Shown in pieces: positions 20,482 through 30,599 of a stretch of 33,604 nucleotides of DNA. The notes beneath the pieces are model-generated. The model had not been told where the DNA came from. It searched no databases and worked only from the letters and a program-made list of their open reading frames with translations. The first letter of the stretch is position 1. Each line of letters starts with the position of its first letter. Source of the stretch: Mytilinidion resinicola (taxonomy: Eukaryota > Ascomycota > Dothideomycetes > Mytilinidiales > Mytilinidiaceae); NCBI RefSeq assembly GCF_010093595.1, contig NW_022985439.1:2112144-2145747 (forward strand), written 5' to 3'. The position numbers were made by a program, and so were the translations under genes.

Positions 20482-20708
20482 CAAGCCCATCGAGCGCCGG
20501 AACGGTGAGATACTCCGTACCTGGGCGGCAGGAACCAGATCCTGAACCCACAGCCCCACCTACCAACCCAGGCTCAATATAACGCGCCCTTCCTTAACAC
20601 CTCTTACCTACGCTTCTGTCGCAGCACGGAGGCTAATTGATCGAAGGCAGCTCATTCAAAAGAGAGCGGACAAATTCATCAGAAGCGCTTCTGTCAATTT
20701 GAACTGGA

Positions 20709-20905
20709 ACCTTCGTAATGGTACGTAGTGAGGAGCCCAAACGGGCTCCATTTTCCTTTTTAAAACTGGCACAATTATCCGCAATTTCGTAATGGTATAC
20801 GGTGAGGAGCCCAAACGGGCTCTCATGCATTTCTCGTAATAGTCTATATGCACCTTCGTAATAGTACAAACTATAGAGTGGTACGCAGCAATTTCGTAAT
20901 AGTAT
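20709..20905 (+). repeat. interspersed motif repeats with perfect short hairpins
   Basis: Five copies of a TTCGTAATRGT-like motif occur (about 20711, 20786, 20832, 20853 and 20892). The first two are each followed by GTGAGGAGCCCAAACGGGCT, which folds into a perfect hairpin (GGAGCCC aaac GGGCTCC at 20732-20749; GAGCCC aaac GGGCTC at 20807-20822). The two long units are about 74 bp apart. The Copia element is inserted inside another copy of the motif; right of it, 27044-27095 shows a related degenerate sequence. Confidence 0.65.
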
Positions 20906-21028
20906 TGTTGAATATCACGGCAGCTGGTGGCTGAAACAACGTGACAGGGGATAGGAATGGGTACATATATAAGGCACCCCGCCCATCTATAGATATACAG
21001 ATCAATTAATACTATCACTTGTTCAACA
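20906..21028 (+). repeat. left Copia LTR (little mutated)
   Basis: 123 bp, TG...CA ends with a 7 bp inverted terminus (TGTTGAA/TTCAACA) and a TATATAAGG box near its middle. Followed by GGTTATAAGCCCGG, which occurs again after the LTR at 27446-27572 and is therefore the likely primer-binding region. Compared with the right LTR it keeps G or C at all 17 differing positions. Confidence 0.92.
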
Positions 21029-21218
21029 GGTTATAAGCCCGGACTTGCACACAGCAACGCTTGAAAAACATTACTCACAGCTAAGCTTCCGCACCAAGTG
21101 ATACTCCTTTTGACTCAAGAATCTGATCATAGTTCAGTAACTCTGCGAAAAGACGCCGAAATAAAGAGCCTGGAGTTTCTGAAAAGAATAAAGCGGATAA
21201 ACCTCCTTCCGCCACTAT

Positions 21219-21360
21219 CACAGACATCAGACTGTTATAAACATGAAACTGCCACAGACATAAAACTGCCACAGACATAAAACTGCCGCAGATATAAAAC
21301 TGTTACAGATACCACATTGTTGCAGATGTCACGCTGTCACAGACATCACACTGTCACAGC
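21219..21360 (+). repeat. eight 17 bp tandem repeats in the Copia leader
   Basis: Eight consecutive 17-mers plus a partial ninth, consensus CACAGACATAAAACTGC, with two neighbouring copies identical. As 17 is not a multiple of three, the array is unlikely to code for protein. It lies ~190 bp inside the left LTR, in the untranslated leader where packaging or priming signals usually sit. Confidence 0.85.
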
Positions 21361-21465
21361 TCAACTTAATTACAACGTTATCCTACATAAGATCCGGCTG
21401 GAAAAATATCGACTCCTAGATCTGGTCTCACTCAGTTGCCAGCTTCGAGAGGACTGACGTTAGCT

Positions 21466-21660
21466 CCACGACAAATCCGCCACTCCTGGACAAACGACGA
21501 GCTCAATCTCCTTACATGCTGTCGCTCCCACCACTAGATGTTCGGTCGGATACAGAAAATACACTTTCTAAACCTGACAAAGAAGTCACTTATTTAAGCC
21601 TATGCGCGCCTACCTGTTGAAGAACGCGCATACTGTGCATTAATTGCCGCTATACTAGTC
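21466..21660 (+). pseudogene. Myb/SANT-like domain remnant upstream of Copia gag
   Basis: One plus-strand frame reads RHSWTNDELNLLTCCRSHH, stop, MFGRIQKIHFLNLTKKSLI, stop, AYARLPVEERAYCALIAAI. A Trp followed by acidic residues and evenly spaced hydrophobic and basic helices is reminiscent of SANT/Myb-like DNA-binding domains. The stops are TAG and TAA, RIP-compatible. A related RLPLKERIRRALI stretch occurs at ~28.1 kb in the second Copia copy, so the segment belongs to the element. The domain name is tentative. Confidence 0.45.
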
Positions 21661-22189
21661 GTTGCACCTCACAGTGCTTATTAAAGCGAAAACGCCACAC
21701 GCCCTAAACTGGGACCAGGCCGCTGTCTCTATTCTGCGCCTTAACCTGAAGACAACGCCGAAACTTCCGAGTCTTCTACCTTAAGGCACGAGGGAGACAA
21801 CAGATCCGTAGGAACCCCCGACGGGACTACAAGTCGGTATAACCTTCGGCCAAACAGACGGAAAAGCTTCCGGAGAATTAAGCCGCGATACCTAGTGGAC
21901 CGCCTCTACTTCCCTTACTTCTCTAAGTTGTATAAGAATTACTTGGACTTGCGCGGAGCGCAAGATAGTAACTACGTTCCTCTATCCCACTCACCTACGC
22001 CAGATTTATCGGACTGTAGCCCCTCTGTTGTCTTAAGCCAGCTTAGTAAAGCATTAAGCCTAGAGCTTTTCGGTCTAGAGGCGCGCTCTTATAGCCTACT
22101 AGATTATAGTCTCTCTACTATAGTAAGCCAGACTAGTAAAACATTAGGCGTAGAATTCTTCAGCTCTAAGGAGCGTCTACCTACACTAT

Positions 22190-25100
22190 AACCGATATTA
22201 TAAAATTTAAGCAATTTAGCTTAAACGCATTCTATAATACTATTCCAACTTTTAATAATACTAATAACTAGTTTAAGTAGAATTAAAAGGTTAATAAGTT
22301 TATTTAAATATCTGCCGTTGCTAATAATAGAGCAGCTCCTTTAGTAGAAAAGGAGGAAGCTTAATAATAGACCTATCGCTAAAAGTTTTACTTAGCAATA
22401 ATTACAGGAAAGTTAACGCATAATACAGCGCAACGGATTAACGCCTCTAATATCTCTTAGGTCTAATTACTTCTTAAGGCGGTTAAGGATAGCTTTAAAC
22501 CGGAAGGTTCTAGAACCTATATTAACCTCTAGCAATAATACATGTCCTTTACCCGAGAAAAGTGCAGAAGCGCTTAAGCTCTCGGTGCTAAGATTAGGAG
22601 GATTCACGCGGAGAAGGTCCTACTTAAACCTAACTATATTAGCTTAGAAATCGAGCAAACATTTTTCTTTATACACGCACTTAGCGCTAAATACAACAGC
22701 TTCCGCAATTATATATTTAGATAAATAGACCTTATTAACAAAAAAAACGTAGATAGAAAGATTATAAAAGCGGCACCTATGTTTAACTATATTAAAAATA
22801 AGGCTATTAAGGAAGAATATAGGAAGGGGCAACTAGGCAAGCAGCTAACAGAGGTATAAGCTCTCGCCCTAGTCCGAGGTTCCGGCAATAAAAAGGTTAC
22901 ACTATTACTAAACGGAAGCTTATATTAAATTAAGATTAACAATATTCCCTACTGCTTATTCTGCTGTAAACCCTATTATATAGACTCTAAATGCTTTAGT
23001 AAGAACCCTAAATTAAAGGATTAGAGGCAGTATAGAAAGGAATATAAAATAAGGCTAGGTAAAGTATAGAAGAGGGGACCTGCTACTAATAATAAGGATA
23101 ATAATATAGGTGGTCTAAAGGATCTAAAAAAGCCCACCTTTATATTAATAAAGGCCTTAAAAAGGGATATAAATAAAACATTTAGTAAGGACGTTAAAGG
23201 CAACCTTACTATATTTAACTATACTTTTATAATAATAACTATAAAGACTCTCCTAATCCGCAAAGCTTAGATTATTAATAGTAGATATACTTAGCACGTC
23301 TGTAATAACGCTTTAAGGTTTATCTAGATAGATAAGTATTATAGACCGCTACTTAGAAGCGTTAATACCTTAACGTCCCCCTTAGGAGTAGGAACGGCAA
23401 ATATCCTGTGCAAGGTACAAGGCAGAAAGAAATAGCTTATTCTTAACAACGTCCTCTTTATCCTATCCGCGCACGCAAACTTTATATCCGTGCTTTAGCT
23501 GCTTAAATAAGGGGTAAAGGTTAAGTTCTTAAGCTAGGGTGCCAGTATTCGCAATAAATTAAACGGAAAGAACCTGTACACTGCAGGCTAGTATTAGGAA
23601 GTCTACGCGCTTAATCTATAGACCTATTTCTCCTTTCCAGCTTATTATATTAGTCCGTAAATAACACTCTAGTATAACCGGCTAGCTTATATAAGCGATG
23701 TAAATCTACAGCAGCTTAAGAAGTAAGCCTATAGTATTCGAGACGTAGAACTATAATAACTATACAACCTATATCTCTAGGGTTAAATAACTAAAAAACC
23801 TTATAACCGCTTAAATCGAAGCTATAGAAGAGAATATCTAATAGAACTCCTCTATATTAATATCGCAGGGCCTTTTAATAAGGGACTTAACGGCAGTTAT
23901 TACTAGCTTACTATTATCGATAACTTAACTAGCTAGATAGAAATTATTCCTATACTATAAAGATAAGAATTTGTTATTAAGTTACTACGCTTTTTTCTTA
24001 ATTATAATAAATATCCTAAATAAAAATGCAGACGGATACGCCTTAATCGGATCCCTAAGCAAGTAGGAGAAGAAATAAAGTTTACACTTTTTTCTTAGGC
24101 AATATATACTAAAGTTACAGGCGTTAATTAATACTAGTAGAATAGCGTTGCTAAAAGAGCCTATAAGACAATCTATAATCGGGTTGGACCTATACTAGTA
24201 TATATAAAACTCCCGTCTAAATTCTAGCCAGAAATTGCTTAAACCGCTGCTTTTTTTTCTAACTAATTGCTGTTATTAAAGCTTAATACAATACTATACC
24301 AAGCTTAGTACGGTAAGAAGCCTAACTTATTACAACTAAAAGTAATCGGATCTAGGGGGGAATACTTAGTTCCACCGAAATAAAAAAAAAAGTTAACAGA
24401 GCTAAGAACAAGACTATACGTTCTGCTAGGCTATAAAGGAAACACTAACTACCGTATTCTACTAGAAAACAGGAGAATTATTAGGACTCTAAATACTAAA
24501 TTTTATAAAGTTTTTATAACTCCCTTTATATAGACTATATAAAATATAGGAGCTAAATAATACAGCTTACCTAAGGCAACGGCTGCTGCCGCAGGAGGGA
24601 GTAGGACGGTAGGATTCCAAAGCTAACTACCGGTAAGGGTAAGTATACGGCAAGCATCTGTACCAGCCTTTAGGCGCTAAATATCTATAGCACCAGAGCG
24701 AGCGCTATTTTAGCCGAGTAACAATAACTCGCAAGCGCTGCCTTAGTCGAGTAATAATAACTCGCAAACACTGCCTTAATTAAGTAACGATAACTTATAA
24801 GTACTAATCTAGTTAAGTAATAATAACTCGCAAAAGTAAATATCGTCTTAATTAAGTAATAAAAACTTGCAGCCTGTTACTAAATAGGGAGACAGGACCT
24901 TATCGCCTATATAGAGTAATAATAGCTTTAGGCTATTTTTAGATATTCTATAAAGAAACAACTTATTACCCGATAGTAACTAGTAATAAGACAACGCTTA
25001 ATAAGATTAAACGGTAGGAGAATAGCTATAATATCTAGAACTCTAGACTAATTGCCTAGTATATATAGTATAATAAGAAGCACTAAAACTTTATCCTAAA

Positions 25101-26740
25101 CTTAGGTTCCCGGCCTTATAGGCTATCTAAGATATATTTAGCAATAGTAAAGGGGAACTCTTACTAATAAATATACCTAAAGGTAATATAATCCTAATAT
25201 TCTTAATAGTAGCTGCGGAAGGAATAGAACCCTTTAAGCTAAGGAATTTTTAGTAAGTAAAGAATAATATAAGCTGGCCTAAATAGGAAAAGGCAATACT
25301 TAAAGAAGTTGGCTCGCTTAAATAGAATAAAACGTGGGAGCTTATTAATCCCCCTAGAAATCGGCAAGTTCTTAGCAGGAAATAGGTTTTTAAACTTAAA
25401 CAAGGACTATATAGGGAAGTTATCCGCTATAAAAGTAGATAGGTGGTAAAAGGCTTTATATAAAAGGAAGGCGTTAACTATAATAAAATATTTACCTTAG
25501 TTATTAAGCTAATAAGCTATAAAGCCCTATTTATAATCGGGGCCGCCCTTAGTCTCGAGATTAAATAGATAGATATTAAAACAGCATTTCTATACAGGGA
25601 TATAGACTATAAAATCTACGTTAAACAGCTTTATAATATAATAAATAGTATACTAAAGGTCTATAAACTTTAAAAAGCGCTCTACGGCTTAAAGTAAGCA
25701 CTATATATTTAGTATTAAACCCTTATAAACTTCCTATATAGCCTTAGCTTTAAACTAATTAACGCCGACCTTAGAATCTTTATACGGAGCAATATATACA
25801 TCGCAGTATATGTTAATAACCTCCTAATTATTAGACTAAGTATTGCAGAAATTAAAAAGATTAAGAAGGGCCTTTAGAACTGTTTCTAAATAATAGACCT
25901 TAAACCGTATAGCTACTACCTTAGTATATCTATCTAGCAAAACCGTTAGAATAGGATACTATATCTAAGCTAAGAAGCCTATATTAATAAGGTCGTCCAC
26001 TAGTTCGGGATTAGCAACTGCGCTCCTGTTAGTACGCCAATTAAGACCTTACTACTGCTAAAGAACAGCCTAGAATACAACTGCCTGCTAGACCGAAAAA
26101 CGGAATACTAACGTATAGTAGGATCCTTAATATATATTATACTTAGAACTAGAAAAGACATCGTATATACAGTTTCTATAGTAAGCCGGTATCTAGTAAA
26201 TCCTGGGCTATAATATATAAAGCTTGCTTAACGCATCCTGTAATACCTTAAGGGTATAAAGGACCTTAAACTTATATATAAAAGTTACCTCTAGATGTTA
26301 AAAGGCTTTATAGATATAGACTAGGCCGGGTGTCGTAATATAAAATAATTAACGGCCGGATATCTATTTAATATTAGGAGCGGAGCAATTAGCTAGCAGT
26401 CTAAGCGCTAAAGTATTATTACTCTATTAACCTGTAAAGCAGAGTTTATAGAATAGATATAAGCGACTAAAAAAGCAATCTAGTTAAAAAGACTCCTTAA
26501 TAAGCTAAATATAGGCTAAGGAAAAGCCGCAATAATTATATACGGCGACAACTAGAAAGCTATTACTCTATTTTTAAACCTATAGTACTACTTATATATA
26601 AAGTATATAGAAATCCAGCGCAAGTAGTAAAAAAAAGTTTAAAACGCTGGAATAGTTAAACTAAAGTATATTCTAACTATAGTATAGATTACTAATAGAT
26701 TTACTAAGCCTCTTATATAAGACAGATTTAAATAGTTTTG
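22190..26740 (+). pseudogene. degenerate Copia gag-pol
   Basis: Readable as one long frame in most places but broken by many TAA/TAG. Gag begins near 22198 (IIKFKQFSLNAFYNTIP) and has a knuckle CLFCCKPYYIDSKC near 22.96 kb with His replaced by Tyr. Protease: IINSRYT (23271-23291), where the catalytic Asp of DSG is Asn. Integrase: LYINIAGPFNKG, first catalytic Asp replaced by Asn (23859-23861). RT: IDIKTAFLYRD, ALYGLKQAL-like stretch, and YVNN (25809-25820) in place of YVDD. RNase H: a GDN-KAIT stretch near 26.54 kb. Every lost acidic residue needs only G-to-A. No activity is possible. Confidence 0.9.
24702..24871 (+). repeat. 33 bp (11-codon) tandem repeat inside Copia pol
   Basis: Four exact-length 33 bp units (24702-24833) and a fifth, longer, degenerate one, each containing GAGTAAYAATAACTCGCAA or a mutated form. 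In the pol frame the units read as an 11-residue Ser/Asn/Gln/Leu/Pro repeat with the SNNNSQ core. It lies between integrase and RT, a spacer region that tolerates length change. Confidence 0.8.
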
Positions 26741-26920
26741 GAGAGGGCTAGGTATTAAGTAATATGCACGAATTATCAGCTTCGAGCAGAGGCAGAATAT
26801 ATAGGCACCTTTTCCTTCTTTTTACCTTAAAAGGTTTTTAAAGGTTTTAACAGGGTCTATTAGAGCCGTAATAAATAGCCGCTGGCACTTTTTTTAGTAA
26901 AGGTAGCTATTATATAGAAG

Positions 26921-27043
26921 TGTTAAATATTACAGCAGCTAGTAGCTAAAACAACGTAATAGGGGATAGGAATAAGTATATATATAAGGCACCCCGCCCA
27001 TCTATAGATATATAGATTAATTAATACTATTACTTATTTAATA
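26921..27043 (+). repeat. right Copia LTR (heavily RIP-mutated)
   Basis: Same length as the left LTR. Differs at 17 of 123 positions, every one C-to-T or G-to-A relative to the left LTR (for example CACGGCAGCTGGTGG became TACAGCAGCTAGTAG). No transversion or indel is seen. Confidence 0.92.
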
Positions 27044-27106
27044 GGTATAGTAAGGGCTCCCTTTTCGTACTAGTAAACTTTTAGTAATAGTATAAATCGT
27101 GCATTT

Positions 27107-27363
27107 TATTAAGTAAGTAATTATATCTTTATTTATTATCTAGCTATAGATAGGCGGGGTGCCTTATATATATATCTATTCTCACCCCTTATTATATTAT
27201 TTCTGTTAAGCAAGTAATTATATCTGCTTTTTTTTATTATCTAGCTATAAATAGGCGGGGTGCCTTATATATATATCTATTCTTACCCTTTATTACATCG
27301 TTTTAGCTACTATTAACCGTAATATTTAACAGTTTTAGCTACTATTAACCGTAATATTTAATA
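27107..27363 (-). repeat. two nested, inverted Copia solo LTRs
   Basis: The minus strand carries an outer LTR (27107-27203 plus 27332-27363) split by a complete inner LTR (27204-27331, 128 bp, ends TG...CA on the plus strand). The inner one is flanked by ATTTC and GTTTT; both derive by one RIP-type transition from GTTTC, which is what the less mutated LTR has at this place, so this is the target duplication. The duplicated tail TTTTAGCTACTATTAACC appears twice in a row as a result. Solo LTRs form by recombination between the two LTRs of one element. Confidence 0.82.
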
Positions 27364-27445
27364 CTAGTCCCTATTATAGTTTTTTATAGTAGTACGCCCT
27401 TTAGAATAGTACGAATATTATACTAATCCCTTCCTTTATCTTCCT

Positions 27446-29832
27446 TATTAAATATCACGGTTAATAGTGGCTAAAACGATATAATAAAGGGTAAGAATAG
27501 ATATATATATAAGGCACCCCGCCCATCTATAGCTAGATAATAAAAAAAGCAGATATAATTACTTACTTAATAGGTTATAAGCCCGGCTTGCACGATTTAG
27601 GTTTTAAGAAATATATACCTATAGCTAAGCTTCCGTAGCAAGTAATAATCTTATAAGCGATGAAGTTAATATCTGCGAAACAGTTTAATAAAAACTCGGA
27701 ATAAAACGGATTACCCTTTATCCGACAAAATTATAAACACTATAAATATAATAGGGGTAGATATTACAGTAATAACCCCTGTAATAGGCGAATTAAAACT
27801 ATACTAAAATAAAAGGGGCAGAATCGACCCTATAATATGCGCTCTACGTCGTGTATATAAAATAACACCGAGAATATAAAAAGAAGTCGGGAAAAATGTT
27901 AACTCCAACAATAAAATCGCGAATTAACTTTCTTAAACCGCAACTACTATAAAAAAAACAGTAAAATAAAACCTACCGCTAGATAAAAAAGGAAGTAAAT
28001 AATATCTCTTATCTTCGGCTAGACTATAAGTGGACTTAGGGTTAGATTTAAAGCACGCTTTTCCCGTTAATATTAGTTAGCGCAGTTAAGATTGCATTTT
28101 TTCGCCTACCTCTTAAGGAGCGTATACGCCGCGCGTTAATCGTATCCTCCCGCACCGGGGCTATTAAGCACTCCCGGTTTAAATAAGAACCAGATGCCCT
28201 ATTCTCTAAGGCTAGAAAGAAATATATTACTAATAATAATAATATCACGTATTATAACCTCCGACTAAATAGACCTATAAGTTTCCAGGGAATTAGGTTA
28301 TAATACCCGGTTAACCGCCGATAATTTCCCTACTTCTCTAGGGCATATAAAAAATACTCTAAGCTATGTAAGGCACTAGATAGAGACTATAAGCCCCCTT
28401 TCTATTCGCCTACGCCAGGCTTATCTAATCGCAGCCCTTCTATTATCTTAAGCAAACTAAGTAAAGCTTTAAGCCTTAAGCTTTTTAGCCTAGAGGCACG
28501 CTCCGCCACTATATTTAACTACGCCACCTCTATCGCCCTAAGCCCGCTTAGTAATAAATTAGAGTTTTTTAGCGCAGAGGAGCACCTAATTTTACTATAA
28601 CTAATATTATAAAGTTTAAGCAATTCGGCCTAAATATATTCTATAATACTATTCTAATATTAGATAATACTAGTAACTGGTTTAGGTAGAACTAGAAGGT
28701 TAATAAATTTATCTAAATATCTACTATTACCGAAGACGGAGCAACTCTACCTATAGAAAAAGAGAATATATAATAATAGCAGCACTGCTATAAGTTCTAT
28801 ATAGTAATAATTGCAGTAAAGCTAATATATAATACCGCGCAATAGATTAATACTTTTAAAATCTATTAAGTTTAATCTCTTTTATAGGCAGTTAAAAAGA
28901 ACTTTAAACTAAAAGGTTTAGGAATATATATTAACCTACAGCAGCGGTATATATCCCTTATATAAGAAAAATATAGAAGTACTTAGGCCTTAGAAACTAA
29001 GATTAGAAGGATTTATGCTAAGAAACTTCTCCTTAACCCTAATTATATTACTTTAGAAATTAAGCGCATATTCTTTTTTATACACGCGCTGGGCGCTAAA
29101 TATAAAGGCTTCCGTAATTATATCTTTAGGTAGATAGACCTTATTAATAATAGAAACGCAAATAGGTATATTATTAAGGCTGCACTTATATTTAACTATA
29201 TTAAAGGTAAGGCAATTAAGGAAAAATATAGGAAGAGGTAGCTAGGAAAACAATTAAGTAACGTGCAGGCGCTCCCTACTTTTACTTTAATTTAGGGGCC
29301 TGGCCAGAAGAACCTTATTCCGTTATCTAATAGAACTATATACTAAATCGAGATTAATAATATTTCCTACTGCTTTTTCTGCTAAAAGCCCTACTATATT
29401 AAAACTAAATACTTTAAGAAAAATCTAAGGCTAAAGGGCTAAAGGAAAAATAAAAAGGGATATAAGGCAAGGGCATAGGGCTTATAAGCTAACAGTTACA
29501 AACTATTAAAGAGATAGTACTCTACTAATAATAAGGATAATAATACAGGTGGCCTAAAAAACCTAAAAAAGCCTACTTTTATAGTAATAAAGGCTATAGG
29601 AGAAAATATTAATACGGTATTTAGGAAGGGCGTTAGAAGCAATTACGCCGCACTTACCTATACCCTCGCAATAATAACTATAAGAATACTTCTAATCTGC
29701 AACGCCTAGATTATTAATAGTAGCTATACCTAGTATATATATAACAACGCTTTAAAGTTTATTTAAATAGGTATATACTATAGGCCCGCACTTTAGAGCG
29801 TTAATATATCTATATCTCCCTTAGGAGTAGGT
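27446..29832 (+). mobile_element. second Copia copy, 5' part, interrupted by a Gypsy element
   Basis: LTR at 27446-27572 (starts TATTAAATATC, ends CTTAATA) followed by the same GGTTATAAGCCCGG junction as the first copy. The interior parallels 21029-23395 of copy one: leader with RLPLKERIRRALI, Gag from ~28.6 kb, a CxFC knuckle area near 29.37 kb, and a protease-like NSSYT near 29.72 kb. Similarity ends at CCCTTAGGAGTAGG (29818-29831), where copy one continues AACGGC but this one passes into a Gypsy LTR. Stops are frequent throughout. Confidence 0.85.
28590..29831 (+). pseudogene. degenerate Copia gag and protease start
   Basis: Follows the Gag of the first Copia copy step by step, e.g. IYARLAR-type helices are replaced by TAA/TAG-broken frames but KFKQFGLNIFYNTILI and INNISYCFFC remain visible. 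The protease active-site Asp is again Asn (IINSSYTQY-like, near 29.71 kb, with Q read from a stop). Truncated by the Gypsy insertion. No function remains. Confidence 0.7.
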
Positions 29833-30296
29833 TATTACAACCCGTAATACGAACAACCCGAGCGCAGAGGCACTTGCGGAGATAAGTAAGTAGGTAAAAC
29901 TAATAACGCAGAACTAAGTTACGGGACTAAAAAGGTTACGTATAGGACGTATAGAGATCCTAGATTCCCCTATAGACTGCTAGTAGATAGGAATAATCTA
30001 AGACTAGGATATTATAAGAACAGGGCTATATAATAGCTTAAAGGGCTTAAAGGTGCGAGCTAGGCAAGCGCTTAAAAGACTTAAGGCTATAAGCTAAAAA
30101 AGCAGCTTAAAGGGCTTAAGGCTGCGAGCTATATAAGTAAAAGGTTTTTTAGGACGGAGCTTTTATATATAAGAACGCTCCTTTATATAGATAGAAACCT
30201 TATATTTAACTTAAGACTTTAATACTACCTATTAGAAGTAATAACCCTGTTTTAGACCTTAATTAATTATTACCTTACCTTTTAAAAACTATTACA
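29833..30296 (+). repeat. left Gypsy LTR
   Basis: About 464 bp, ending ATTACA at 30296 before CCCCGATAATAAC; the 3' limit is inferred from the CA end and is not verified by a second LTR. It contains an internal direct repeat of ~28 bp (30035-30062 and 30104-30131, AGCTTAAAGGGCTTAA...GCGAGCTA). Confidence 0.6.
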
Positions 30297-30599
30297 CCCC
30301 GATAATAACTTACCTATACCCTGCCTTAGTATAAAACACTTAGAAGGTATAGAAAAAACAACCTATTATACTTTAAACACCGCTATATTAAAGAAGTCGT
30401 ATATAGACGATTAATTAAAATAGCTCTATTAAACCCTTTAGGTAGTATAACTGCTGGACTAACCCTAACTATAACTAAGGTAGCAATATATATACAGGCG
30501 TTGCTCACACGAATATAAACACTAGAAAAAGCTAGCAACACTAAGAATAAAAAGATTACGGCCCTATAGGGAAATCTCTAAACCGTTTAAGAAAAGCTT

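Larger units (their letters stand above)
20906..27043 (+). mobile_element. Ty1/Copia LTR retrotransposon, full-length but inactivated
   Basis: Two 123 bp LTRs (20906-21028 and 26921-27043) bound a 5.9 kb interior coding, in order, a leader with a Myb/SANT-like segment, Gag, protease, integrase, reverse transcriptase and RNase H; integrase before RT is the Copia order. The LTR starts TGTTGAATATC and ends GTTCAACA. Flanks AGTAT (20901-20905) and GGTAT (27044-27048) fit one 5 bp target duplication with a single transition. The interior right of ~22.2 kb is AT-rich and full of TAA/TAG. The left LTR and the first ~0.9 kb are far less mutated. Confidence 0.93.

Noticed and set aside
20732..20822. 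GAGCCC/GGGCTC hairpins as bacterial-type terminators
   Set aside because: Eukaryotic context, no T-tract directly after the second hairpin, and they form part of a repeated motif.
21219..21360. Regular repeats as a CRISPR-like array
   Set aside because: Units are contiguous 17-mers without spacers, within a eukaryotic retrotransposon.
28048..28248. 66-codon minus-strand frame in the AT-rich block
   Set aside because: Antisense to the Copia leader; open only because C-to-T changes create few stops on that strand here.
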